Shown piece after piece: positions 50,094 to 62,208 of a stretch of DNA of 64,000 nucleotides (the stretch's first letter is position 1; each line of letters begins with the position of its first letter). The notes under the pieces were generated by a model. It saw only the letters and a list, made by a program, of their open reading frames with translations. It made no database searches and was not told the origin of the DNA. A program made the translations under genes and the position numbers. The stretch is from Stictocephala bisonia (lineage: Eukaryota > Arthropoda > Insecta > Hemiptera > Membracidae): positions 24,678-88,677 of the forward strand of contig JAQJVL010002633.1 of the NCBI GenBank assembly GCA_035578905.1, written 5' to 3'.

Positions 50094-50807
50094 TAGGGAT
50101 GGTAACGATTTATCGATATATCGGAAATATCGATAAATACGTTTCGATATATCCATGTATTAGTATCGATATTTCTTTCGATAATATCGGCCATATCGAT
50201 ATTTTGGTCCGGTATACTATATATCATATCACTAAATACAGACGTTATTCTCTCTATTCAAAGTCATCACGATTAGAAAAAAAAAACATTTAAATTGCCT
50301 CTTATGTATACAAAATATGCATTGATGTAATAAATCAACTTAAATAAGTCTTTTTACGTGAGGGTAACGCACTTAAAAGGTTATTGTAAACCAATGGGTG
50401 TAACGGGTAAATTATGTGTTTCAGTGGACAACGCGGCTGGGTCTAAGATGCCTAGCCAGTCACCTTATAAACCATTATTACATATTCATTTATAATTAAC
50501 AAATAATGAATGGTATAATCATTATATTTTGAATTTTTTTCATACAACCCCTCAGATCACAACTTGTTTCGTGTAGATAAATGTATTCATTTTTACATTC
50601 AGTAGGCTATTCTAAACAGTGACAGCTAAACATGAGTGTATTTTGTTATGACATAAGAGTAAGTGTGTAATTTTAAACAGATAAATCATTTACAAGTGGA
50701 TATTTCGTGTAACAGATATATATATCGATATTTTTCTTTCGATATTATCGTTCGATCGATATTTGGTTTGCGATATATCGATATGTTGAAAATATTTGCC
50801 GCCCCTA
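50094..50807 (-). mobile_element. Non-autonomous hAT element with TATCGATA-rich ends (copy 2)
   Basis: Starts TAGGGATGGTAA and ends TTGCCGCCCCTA. The flanks TCTACAAT (50086-50093) and GCTACAAT (50808-50815) form an 8-bp target duplication with one mismatch. Its reverse complement aligns with the element at 11978-13019 over both ends and internal blocks (ATTTATCTGTTTAAA, CACTGTTTAGAATAGCC, ATCTACACGAAACAAGTTG). It lacks the LINE tail present in that copy. At least six TATCGATA sites lie in the two subterminal regions. There is no transposase frame. Confidence 0.87.
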
Positions 50808-50815
50808 GCTACAAT

Positions 50816-52707
50816 ACTGAACCTGTTTTAATTCTCTCAATCTCGATATGAATCAACATCTCAGTCGAGCTATGTCTCCTACCGGATCTTCAGGTAGGTA
50901 ACTTGCGTCCCTTCCTGAGCTGAGGGTTACGTAAGGTTAAGGTGAGTAGCAAGATGATCTTAGAGGTAATCCTGGTGTAGAGAAGGTCGCTGATAGTGCG
51001 TCAGGTAAGGCTGAGTTATTGCTGTCAGTAGCGGAGGGGAAGAACACGTTTGTATTTTTTGCGAAGATATGTTACGTAAGATATACGGGTGTTCTCAATT
51101 TGCTAATGTTAAAACAGAGCTGTAAGTAATGTTGCATTCCTCATATGGTTTTTAAAAAATACATTTTTCTGCCCATTGATTAGAAATAACATAATAATTC
51201 AACTTTACAATCAAATTAATCAAAATGTTTAATTTTTCAAACTGTTTCAACGACTATTAGAAGTAGTAAATTTAGACAATGAATTCGCCTGGATATTTAT
51301 ATTCTCTACATGTGTTGTTACTATATTATCATAAACATCTCGTTTCAAAATATTTATTACTAAAATAACTTATACAAAATGTATGCTTTTTAAACTAAAA
51401 ATATATTATAGTTAAATTATAATTTAACATCTAAACATACCTTTAGTACGAGTAACTCATATGCTTCCTTATATACACAACTCTCTAACTTTAAAGACAC
51501 GTGTCTTATACCTAGTAAAATGATGAACACGGAAGTATGTCAACTTACAAAGATGTTGAGGAAGTTAATACACACAATAAAGTTACAAGTTCCAAAACAC
51601 ACATAAATCTCGCAGGTTGTTACAGTTCCAACGACTTGATTTGTTAAAGAGTTTCACTACAGTTTTAGAGTATATAACCCTTTAAACTGACACAATCAGA
51701 CAGTTAATATCTGTTTTTAACATCATCCACACACCTCATGTTTGGGGGGTGAGTGGTTTGATACAAAAATAATGACTCGCACTTTCCTTACTAATAAGAA
51801 TTTAGTAAATAAAATCAATATAAATAGATTAAACTGATAGAAGTTCATATTTTAGGCAATAAGGAAAACTACTAGATTATATTTTTAATCTTTAAAATAT
51901 TTTACAATGTAAACAAAAAATTGCGTTTGTATGAGTTCATACAAACTGACGGATCAGACAAAATTTAAAATACTTTTTACATGAGCATGGTTTAAAATAC
52001 TAACAAACAAAATGCCATGTTTTAACAGACTCATCAGTGTATCTAACAAGAATCGATGAACGTCGGAACTAACAGATAACGTTCACAATTTATTCAGCTC
52101 ACGTGTAGACACTGTGTGAAGTCTGACTTGGCATAAACCTGAATAAAACGTAACTCGGGGAAAGACGCTGTGGGTTTACAATCAGCATTAAATGAACAGA
52201 AAAGTTACTTCTAATAAAAAAAGTTACCTGTGTGAATAAACATTAAAATTTACTTGATTCGGAAGGATGTATTAAATTTAATAACTTCTTTCTAAAAAAA
52301 ACTCATTAGACCTGTAGCGCCTGCAACGTAATCGTTATACAATTACCGCAGTACACAACTGTAGCCAGATCACCACTTAACGCCGTCGTATTATATCATA
52401 AAATGGAAGGATCGTTCAGCATTAGCAGTACTTCGTACCAAAATATTGGGCAGTGTCGAAAAACTATCCAAAATACAACTATTTTGAGGATTCTCTTCAG
52501 ACCTGGCGTCCATTTGGTTTATTGATTTTTGTTATTGATAGAGCCATCTCCAAAGATTCTATCAATAAATGGATCCATGAGAGTGCTCACGATAACAACC
52601 AGTTTTTCGTCAAATTTTAAAAATATTTCAGAATTCGAAATAGTTTGAACGTGGACCGTTTCAGTTCCTCTGCCTCTTAACATTTTGTTTTACTTTGAAT
52701 CCATCGA
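50816..52707. other. AT-rich non-coding stretch
   Basis: No gene or element recognised. Confidence 0.5.
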
Positions 52708-53796
52708 CCCTTAACTAGTATCAAAAGACCCTCATATTATAAAATGGTGTAAACATAATAAATGTTATTGAAATTAATTAAAAGAATTTTAATTTATTTA
52801 GTAAAAAAATAGCATGTAATTACATATAATATTCAATTTTTAAACTGTTTTATAATTAATATTTTTTTTTATTAAAATATACAAAATCTTGTCACCTTAA
52901 AAAATTAAAATCCAAGCTTTACACAAATTCCTACAGTTAAATTAAAATATTGAGTTCTAATAAATTCTACTTCGGTTGCGTTTAATATAGTCGCTGTTCA
53001 ATGCCTAAAACAATTAAATCCATATTACTTCCTAGTAAAGGGAAAATATTTAAGAAAAAACAGTTTTATATATATTATATTTTGGTTTAAGATATTATTA
53101 ACACTGAATCACCCTTAGGAGCAGTCAGATCAGAGTAGAGGCTGGGTGTATATACGTTTGCCACGTGCGAAGGGTGAACAGATCTGTGGTAAGTGTACAA
53201 TAGTTTCTCTTTGAACCCGTGATAAAGCAGGAGGAGCACTTGCCCACTTATCTCTATTTTTCCATAATAATATCTCGCATTGTTTATTTCATCATCTTCA
53301 TCGTCTTGTCTTCATGGTATTCTTGACCAGCATCATAAGGTTGCATACTATCATTAGAAGTTCGAATTCAGTATCAGTATGATTTCGCTTGGATCGCCAG
53401 AGATGTGAACGTCATCTGTAAAGTGGGGTCCTCCAATGGGTCGTTCTTGATCACTAGAGTACAAATATATCTTATCTGTAGCATTACCGTCTGGTAACAA
53501 GTAATTAATGTCATTGTCATCTATTAATAACCACTCATTGTGAAAAAATAAAAAGATTCTTATCTAGTATCACAGGATCTTTTGGGACCCCAAAGGTTCT
53601 GTAGTAGAAAAACTGTAAATTGTAAAATAGTTTCAATAAGCAATTTTTCACTGTCCAACAGAGCTAGAGGAATACCTGAAACAAAGGAAATCTGTCAGTA
53701 AAACTGTGAGAACAGAATAGTAAAAAATTCATGTGCTGGGGTCTCAAAAGACCTGTATTAATAAATCTCAGAATGCCCCACGATACCAGCTAAGGG
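52708..53796 (-). mobile_element. Internally deleted piggyBac element
   Basis: The left end CCCTTAACTAGTATC (52708-52722) and right end GATACCAGCTAAGGG (53782-53796) are inverted repeats matching at 13 of 15 positions and starting CCCTT, as in piggyBac elements. The right flank is TTAA (53797-53800), the piggyBac target. The left flank is TCGA, so that copy of the target site has mutated or the end is displaced. Both ends also share a subterminal CAAAAGACC. Inside, a decayed transposase N-terminus is read from the right end, and the catalytic core is absent. Confidence 0.75.
53130..53538 (-). pseudogene. piggyBac transposase N-terminus, broken
   Basis: Minus-strand translation from about 53538 gives, with frame changes, an acidic leader (LLIDDNDINYLLPDGNATD; then SSDQERPIGGPHFTDD), a DDEDDEINNARYYYGK stretch and KWASAPPALSRVQ followed by ETIVHLPQ. 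The last part resembles the W-x-x-x-PP...R...NIV-x-x-LPG region at the start of the piggyBac transposase domain. At least two frameshifts (one in GGAAAAATAGAG near 53267) and several stops interrupt it. The DDD catalytic region is not present before the left inverted repeat. It cannot encode an active transposase. Confidence 0.7.
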
Positions 53797-53999
53797 TTAA
53801 AGTAATTCACTCACAAAGTAAATTTAAATTTATTTATTTCCAATAAATACGTAACTTTAGCATTAAAAAAATAAGCAACATTTACACATGAACTGTATTT
53901 TACTTCACAGAATTTTGTATAGTTATAGGCCTGCTCTAGTGTGAAAAAAGAAAAGGTTCAATGAACAAAATTACTCTCTTATAATGTTACTTCACTACA

Positions 54000-54420
54000 A
54001 AACAGGGTGGTTCTCCACGCTTGCTTTCCCATGCCTCCATGGTTCTCTATAAACGGTTACATCAATGTAATGTTTACCTGCTGTCTTTCTCCTAGATAAA
54101 AATGTTTACCGTCTATAAAACTCTGTAAGTCTACTTTGGAGGGGTGCAAAGTAGTGCAATCAGGGTAAGCAGAAATGACTATTTCACACTGACAACCAAA
54201 CAAGTTAAGCTTTTGTGTCATGTTTATATTTTTGTATCGGCCGTTTGAAGTGAAGTACTAAATTAAATTATTGCCAATGTTACTCTTACGTGAAAAAGGA
54301 ATCGTTTGGGGCACTTTCTACACTTTAGGTATGGAATTTCAAGGTGTAATTTCTTTGTGGGTTTTCATGGTACAAAATTGAACGTCCTTCCGAATTTCGT
54401 GATGAGTGAGTACAGTGTTT
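54000..54420 (+). repeat. Dispersed repeat family D, copy 2
   Basis: Diverged partner of 38030-38430, with shared blocks GGGTGGTTCTC, CACGCTTG, CTAAATTAAATTATTGCCA, GGAATTTCAAGG, TTTGTGGGTTTTCATGG and TTCCGAATTTCGTGATGAG. Confidence 0.6.
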
Positions 54421-56089
54421 TTATTATAAACAGTATATTAAGATTCAGATAGTACTTAAATAAAATAACAAGATAAAAAGTTTCTCAATAATAACCAGCT
54501 TTTAGTTATGTGTCTTTATTTAATTATTATTTAAAAAATGTATAAATTGTGAACAATAATATTAAAAATTAAAACTGAAATAGTTGGATTTATAATGTTT
54601 CAGTTAGATATAGTTGACAGTGTAAATCAGTTCATCTGCATTGTTAGGGGTTGTCACGTTGTTTGTGGCCACATAGTTTCCAGCTCAATATACTCGTAAC
54701 TAATAACACATTCCTTACCCCTCAAGTCGACCTAAGTATCCCAACTCACCTAATAATGTCCGTAAAAATAAACAAACCACTTGTAAGAAATCTAAATATT
54801 TATAATTGTTATACCTTTCGCAATATAAATGTTAAAACTTTAAAATACATTACCAAAGTGCTAATATTTAAATTTATGCTAACATACAACTTGACAGGAA
54901 TAAAAAAAGAAAACGTTCACGTAAAAGATAACTCGTAGATAAAAAGAGATAATATATTTACTTCACTTTCATAAACCAATACAACCTCCAATCCCTTTGG
55001 AACAAAGCTAAAAAAATATTCATATAAATACATTTGCCTGTCAACGTAGTCTTAGATTTATTTTAACAACAATGTGACAAACATCACCGGATTTTTTCTA
55101 AACTATGGAGGGTTATGTTGGAAATTTAAAAAAATCAAAATGGAGTACACCAATTGAAAATCTAGGCTCAATCACAATAACAAGAAAAACCATGAATAGG
55201 TATCACGGCGAGGATGTAACTTGCAACTGCGTGTTAGTTACAATAGTTTAGCTTTTGTGGCGGAATAGAATATCACTTAGCAATAGTATTCAATTAGTTG
55301 TGTTTTCTTAGTTTTGAAGCATTCATTAATTAGTCATTACTATTGGCACATAATATTGTATTAGGGGAATGGTATACACCAGTCCATAGTTCTGGGCGTG
55401 TGGTTCGAGCATGCGCATCAATAAGTTCCACATGAATGCACTTGAACCCTTTCCAATAGCAGTTGTGCATTCAAGTTAAAAAAATAAACACCTCGGACAC
55501 AGAGTACTTGTACGTAAGTATAAAAATACCTCTACATGATTGGTTCAATTAGTTATCAGTATTTAATAAAATAAACAAACCAGCTGATTTAGCCCATGTG
55601 ACATCATAGTCTAATGCACAGACTCTTTGTGTTACCTACCGTTTCTATTTCTATTTTTCTCGTATAGAACAAAATCAGCTGTTTTTTGTTTTCTTTTAAA
55701 AATATGTTTTCATTATTTAATAAGTATTTATATTTTTCTCGTGGCCAATAAGTAACCACATGAGTTATTGTAATATCACAATATTAAAGAAAAAGCACTG
55801 TTATGTTAATTATTGTTATTGATATTACTATCTCAATATTTATTCCAGTTTTTTATCTCTAATTTCAATAACACATGCACCACCGAGGAAACTATTTAAA
55901 CACGGCAGCCAACCCAAATAAGATTTTGAACAGGGGTACAACATTAGACGTAGAAGAAGTATGGTTGGGGATGTTCACTATTTCGCAAGACCCGGTCTGT
56001 AATAAATATACGTTTGACAACAATGCATCAGCTGATATTTATATGAACAGACCAGTATTATGCAAGGTTTTCTTCAAACATTTCATTCC
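54421..56089. other. Non-coding stretch up to the LINE
   Basis: No supported gene. The 80-codon ATG frame from 55875 crosses the LINE insertion point at 56090; without the LINE it would end within a few codons. No domain is recognised in it. The frame at 54651-54938 starts at TTG. Confidence 0.45.
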
Positions 56090-56325
56090 TCAGTCAGCTG
56101 TGTTAATTTGTGCGTAACAGTGCATTCTAATATTTTTCCTGAATAATTTTGTTATTTTAATTATATTTTCTCGTTTATTCTGTAATAAGTGTTCAAAATG
56201 TAGTTTAATTAGGCGTTTCTTTGTTCCTTTGTTATTACTTATTTGCTTTCAAAGTGTTCTAGTAATTAAATAGTTGTTTTCAGCGTTTGTTTACATTTAA
56301 CCTAGGTTAGGCTATTTTTCTTACA

Positions 56326-57657
56326 ATGAACGAACTTCCACGTACGTCTAAATCATTTTGTCCGAAAAATGTGACCACTCATTCTTATAATGACCACGAT
56401 TACTCGCTCAATCAACACAAAACCAATTCAACTCCTACTTCATCTGACTTCCGTACTTCTCTACAAGCATCTGACTAAAGTGATGACGTCCCTTGGCAAG
56501 TAGTGTCCCAAAAGAATAAGAGAATGTACTCTAATCCTAATACTGGTAACGACCAGAAAAAGTGTCGACCTAACTCTTCTGACAATTCAGGTAACAAGAG
56601 TATAGATATACCAATATCTAATAACTTTACCATTCTATCTGAGGAAGACCCTAACACCATGGAAGATACGTCTTCTAACGAGGCCAAAAAGGAGCCTAAA
56701 CCACCCCCAATTTTTATTCCAGATGTTCAAAATGTAGCTAAAATGGTACAAGTTATTGAGTCAGTTCTAACCAGAGATGAATACTTTTACAAATGTTTAC
56801 CCAACAATAAGATAAGGATTACTCCTCTTACATCTGATGTCTAACGTAAATTAGTCAGAAAACTGTCAGAGCTGAATGTTGGCTTCCACACATTTCAATT
56901 AAAACAAGAAAGAGCTTTCCGTACAGTTTTAAAAAATATGCACTATTCAACGGATCCTGCTGACATTATCACTGCCATTAATGCTTACGGACACAACGTA
57001 AGGAACGTTTCAAATGCTCGTAGTGCCAAAACAAAAACTCCCTTAGGTATGTTTTTCGTAGATTTAGAACCAGCTAAAAATAACAAAGATATTTACGATA
57101 TCGAATTTTTGTTAAATGCTAAAGTCAAGTTTGAGCCTCCCTATAAAAAAAATGATATTGTTCAGTGCAAGAAGTGCCAAAGATATGGCCATTCTAAGTC
57201 ATATTGCTGGTATCCCTTCCGGTGTGTTAAATGTGGTTCAAACCATGATACTACTGCTTGTACTAAGTCTAAAGATGTCTCACCTACGTGTGTGCTGTGT
57301 AATGGTGACCACCCTGCAAACTACAAAGGTTGTACTATCTACAAAAATTTGAAAAATAAAAATTTTCCACCTTTGAGACAAAAATCTCTTACCTCGCACG
57401 CAACAAATGGTATAGTCAGTAAATCTGAGACACCATCACCTCCCACTAGACATGAAAATAATCACGTGAATGAGTCAGTATTTTATGCTCAAGCAACAAA
57501 AAATGGGCCAACTTCCTCCACAGGTAACGAATTACCAACCCTTATCCAGGTTATAAATTCTGTTTTTGAAAAATTTGAAACCCTCCTAACACAGCAAACT
57601 CAACAGGTTGGAACCCTCATTACCCTGTTAACAACAGTTATTTCTAAATTAAAATGA
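56326..57657 (+). pseudogene. LINE ORF1 (gag-like, three zinc knuckles), two in-frame stops
   Basis: From ATG at 56326 a single frame runs to TGA at 57655-57657 (443 codon positions), broken by TAA at 56476-56478 (codon 51) and TAA at 56842-56844 (codon 173). The frame is unchanged across both, so these are point nonsense changes. The C-terminal half has three knuckles, CX2CX4HX4C, CX2CX3HX4C and CX2CX3HX6C (about 57166-57333), the arrangement of Jockey-clade ORF1 proteins, which coat LINE RNA in ribonucleoprotein particles. A preceding block (DIYDIEFLLNAKVKFEPPY) fits the usual pre-knuckle domain. A glutamine-rich tail (TLLTQQTQQVGTL) ends it. Confidence 0.88.
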
Positions 57658-60343
57658 ATAATTTTCTCAGAATATCAGAATGGAATGCCAACGGCTTGAT
57701 TAAACATAATCAAGAAATACAATTATTCATATCAACTTACAAGCTAGATATACTATTAATATCTGAAACCCACTTCACAGATTTAACCTTCTTTAAAATT
57801 CCTAATTTTTCAATTTATAGTTCAAATCACCCTGATAACACTGCTCATGGTGGTTCTGCTATTTTGATACGAAACACTATTAAGCATTATGAACTTCCAA
57901 GTTACCAGTTTGACCACATTCAGGCTTCAAGTATTGTTGTAGAAGATTGGACTGGTCCTCTGACAATATCTTCAGTGTACTGCCCACCAAGACATAACAT
58001 CACCAATGTACAATTTAACGATTTCCTTAACTCCTTGGGCCCTCGGTTCATTTCTGGCGGAGACTACAACGCTAAGCATCAAATGTGGGGATCACGGCTT
58101 AACAATCCTAGAGGTCGACAGTTACTACAAACAATTAATAATTTTAATATGGATGCTATTTCGACAGGGGAACCTACATACTGGCCTAGTGACCCGCACA
58201 AAATTCCAGATATCTTAGATTTTTTTATTACGAAGGGTATTTGTAACAATTATTTAAAAATAGAGTCTTCCCTCGATCTACAGTCAGACCATTCCCCTAT
58301 TATTTTAACAATCAGTTCATCCGTAATCAACAAAGAAACTCCTCCAAGTCTTTGTAACAAATTCACCAATTGGGACATGTTTCGAAACAGTTTTGATGAA
58401 ATATCTAAGCTTAACATTCCACTGAAAACCTATGAAAATATTGATGACGCAGTTGAATCATTTAACGTATCCCTACAGGAAGCGGCTTGGAAAGCAACGC
58501 CCAGTCTTCCACAAAAGTCTACAAACAGTGTAAATTATCCTGTAATTGTACGGAAGAAATTGGCAGAAAAACGCCGTTTACGAAGAATCTGGCAAAATTC
58601 AAGGAATCAATTCGATAAAACAAATCTAAACAGGTCCTCTCAACAACTAAAAAGATTGATAAAATCTATAAAAGACGAATGGTTTAACGATTTTTGTTCG
58701 TCACTTTCTCCTTTTGACGACAGCGACTATTCGTTATGGAAAGTCACTAAAAGCATGAAACGACCAAAGACTCCTATACCTCCAATTCTGAAACTGGATG
58801 GCACCTGGGCCAAAACTAATAAAGAAAAGGCTCAGGTATTTGCTGAACATTTTCGGGATGTTTTCAAATTGCACCAAGATCCTCTTATCGGAAATGACGA
58901 CATTTTGGAATTCCTGAACTCTCCGACTCAATTGAGCTTTCCGATAGATAGTTTTAAGCCATCTGAAGTAAAAAACGTCATACTTCATGAAATTAGTCCA
59001 AATAAAGCACCAGGATATGACTTGATAACAGGTAAAATTCTAAAAGAACTATCTAGAAAGGGTTTCATTTTGCTAACCATGATCTTTAACGCAGTTTTAA
59101 GATTGGAGTATTACCCCTCTCAGTGGAAAGTGGCGAACATAGTTTTAATACAAAAACCTGGCAAGCCTGCTCATGAAATTACATCATATCGGCCAATCAG
59201 CCTTCTTCCATTGATGTCTAAGGTCTTTGAGAAGCTTTTGCTTAAAAGAATGAAGCCTGTGATTGATGAAATTGACGCTATCCCACACCACCAGTTTGGT
59301 TTCCGTCAATGTCATTCAACCTTAGAACAGGTACATAGGATTGTAAATGTTATAAGCCAGGGTTTAGAGACTGGGAAGTATTGTTCGGCAGCTTTTCTTG
59401 ACATAAGTCAAGCTTTTGACAAAGTGTGGCATCAGGGCCTTCTTTTCAAGATAAAATCTTCATTGCCACATTCGTACTACAACTTACTCAAGTCTTATCT
59501 GGAAAATAGGTTCTTCCAAATTAAATATCAGGATGAATATTCTCCCTTAGTAGGAATTGAATCAGGAGTGCCTCAAGGAAGTGTGCTTGGGCCCGTATTA
59601 TATACGTTATTCACAGCCGATCTTCCAGCGAGTCCAGGAGTAACGGTTGCAACATTCGCTGACGACACAGCTTACCTCGTTTCCCATGAAGATCCAGTTG
59701 TTGCATCTCAAATATTGCAGTTAAGTCTACACGAACTGTCCAATTGGCTCAATAAATGGAACATAAAAGTTAATCAAACCAAGTCATCACATCTCACTTG
59801 CACACTAAAATCTCAAACATGCCCCCCAGTCTCATTGGACAATGTTCCGTTGCCTCAAGTTACAGAAGTCAAATATCTGGGAATGCACATAGATAGGAGA
59901 TTGACATGGCGCTCGCACATATGGCACAAAAGGCTTCAGTTGAACACCAAATATAGAAAAATGGCATGGTTACTACACAGCAAATCAAAACTATCATTAG
60001 AAAATAAGCTTCTCCTGTATAAAACAGTTTTAAACCTATATGGACTTATGGAATTTCACTGTGGGGTTGTTCATCGAACAGCAATATAGATATCATCCAA
60101 AGATTTCAATCAAAAACACTACGAAACATACTTCAAGCACCCTGGTACATTAATAACACAATCATCCATCAAGACTCCAACATTCCTTTTGTCAAGACCG
60201 AAATTACTAAATTTAGCAGTCGATATTTAGAAAAATTGAACAATCACCCAAATTACCTTGCCCTGAATCTTTTAGATAATAGTAACGCTATCTACAGACT
60301 GAAAAGACAACACGTATTAGATCTTCCAGTAAGATTTTTGTAA
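57654..60343 (+). pseudogene. LINE ORF2 (endonuclease-reverse transcriptase), one frameshift near the end
   Basis: ATG at 57654 overlaps the ORF1 stop (ATGA), suggesting coupled reinitiation. Residues 1-220 form an APE-type endonuclease with WNANGL (10-15), SETH (E38), GGDYNAKH (D137), DILDFF and SDHSPI (D212, H213), which nicks target DNA. Residues about 440-730 are the reverse transcriptase, with FLDISQAFDKV (D583), SGVPQGSVLGP and FADD (D670, D671). The frame ends early at 60089 (811 residues), but another frame opens near 60032-60035 with PIWTYGISLWG and runs to TAA at 60341-60343, so a single A was lost in the TTTAAACC run. The normal protein would be about 896 residues. All catalytic residues are upstream of the break. 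Confidence 0.9.
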
Positions 60344-60519
60344 TGTACTTTATACTTTTGTGTAACGATTTGTAATGTTAAACAATGTTTATGTTAGCCA
60401 CGTCATTGGACGTGTGTTAATCCATGTTATATTATTTAACCTCACATTTACTTATTGTTCAACTATGAATAGATTGTAAATTCAAATAAATGTTATATAA
60501 AAAAAATTTTCATTCCAAT

Positions 60520-60551
60520 AATGTAGTGCTATTTCTGTGTAGCACTACATT
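60520..60551. other. Perfect 12-bp hairpin beside the LINE target site
   Basis: AATGTAGTGCTA and TAGCACTACATT are separated by eight bases, a few bases after the right target duplication of the LINE. Confidence 0.8.
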
Positions 60552-62208
60552 GTTTGTTGAACACTAAAGAAAATACAGTGTTATATTCAAAATGATACTG
60601 TACTGCAATAACATAACCATCGTAATAATTTACTTGCGGTTTACTAATTGCTATTGTATTACAATATACTTTGTCCCCAGGTAGCTGAGTTACCGCACTG
60701 CACCACTAGTGCCGACACTATGTTATTTCCCACCTCTGGGTGGGAACTGGTGTATTTAAACACTTTGAAGGTAAAGTTGCTCATTTTTTGTATAGTGAAG
60801 TGAACTGCAGACGCTCCCACGCGTGACCTATCGCGTAGTTTACCAATTTGTCTCGTAATTTACATTTCTTTTGTTGTTTTATTTGTATGGACGCAATCCT
60901 AAAGAGAAAAGGAATTATATCGTTATTTTCCAAAACAGTACTAGCAAATCTGTCTAATAATTTTTGTGTATGATTTCCTGCAAAATTGAGATATGAAACA
61001 TTATGATGACAAGTGTGAGCAATTTTCTTTGACGTCTGCAGAGCATTCTTGAGTCTCCTTACGTACTCAAAATGTTGTGTTATCTGTTAAATTGGGTGAT
61101 ATATTTAGTATTTCCGTACAGCCCAAACACTACAAATGGTAAAATCAAGATGAAAATCCAAAATATTTCTGAAAAAAAAAACTTAATTTTCTCCCTTACT
61201 TTTTTCAATTGTAGTTTTCCTTATAAAAAGCACTTATCCGTCGTCAACAATTCATGGGAAAATTACTATAACTAGTGCTTTAAACGCGCAAATAGTATTT
61301 GAAATAGATTTAAAAAGTGACCACCTTTGTCATCTGTTTGTTTGAGTTAAGATGGGTATCGTACCCGGTGTTCCGTGTCCAAACGTCTGTATGCGTTACT
61401 CTCTGTACTTGTACTTCGGTACTTGTATGTTAGTAAGGAACTTCTCTAACGTTTAGATAACAATACTTGATAACAACTTTCCTTGTCAGTTTATCTTTGG
61501 TACAAAATGTTTGTAAATTCTCAAAAACACCACTGCGATGAATTTTAACAGTGTTGAGGATATAGTTTATTAGTATATTAGTCTAGTATTAGTCTAGAAT
61601 AGTAGTTTTCCTATATATACCAGTACTATTTTTATGAAAAAGATATAATATTGGTGAAACCATCAAATTCTGATAGACATATATAAGTCCATCTTTCAAA
61701 TCCTACACAGTTCCAAGTCTCATAATCTCATAAAAATAGATACATTCAGAAAAGTGTAAATATAGTATAAAATTGATAAGAAATAAACAATTTAGGTCAA
61801 CTGAGAATTAAAAATATTCATTCACCATGTTGTAGCACTGACATGGCTCAAAGATAGGGACCTGCTTCATATGTACTCAAAAATATTAAACAAATCTTTA
61901 AGCTATTAAATATTTGTCATCTACACTTCTTCGTTTAAAATACAAAACCAGCTATGTCAATTATCTCTCACGAACTGCTAATATACACGCTAGTAAACTT
62001 GTATATACCTCATTCCGTATTGTAAATTTGTACTTTTATTGTATTTACTTGTGTTGACTGATGTTCATTTGTTTTTATTTCTTTATCAACAAGTTATATG
62101 CTAACTAAGCAACTAGTTTGTAAAATATCTCTAATATATTAGCAAAGAAACAGAAATAATATATGAACGTTTGTGAGAAATGTTTCTTGAAGAACCATAA
62201 AAAAAATC
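60552..62208. other. Non-coding stretch with a family A end fragment
   Basis: About 60675-60720 (AGGTAGCTGAGTTACCGCAC then TGCACCACTAGTG) is the terminal part of family A. No gene is seen. Confidence 0.5.

Larger units (their letters stand above)
56090..60507 (+). mobile_element. Jockey-type LINE, near full length
   Basis: A 4.4-kb non-LTR retrotransposon. The 9-bp sequence TTTCATTCC occurs at 56081-56089 and at 60508-60516, fitting a target-site duplication. The 5' end TCAGTCAGCTG begins directly after the left copy and a short A run (60499-60506) precedes the right one. Order: a 236-bp 5' untranslated region, ORF1 (gag-like), ORF2 (endonuclease plus reverse transcriptase) overlapping by ATGA, and a 3' region with AATAAA at 60485-60490. 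Two stops in ORF1 and one frameshift in ORF2 make this copy inactive, but the intact ends imply recent transposition. Confidence 0.9.

Noticed and set aside
55875..56117. 80-codon ATG frame disrupted by the LINE
   Set aside because: Last 9 or so codons are LINE sequence; no domain, and no evidence of a gene before insertion.
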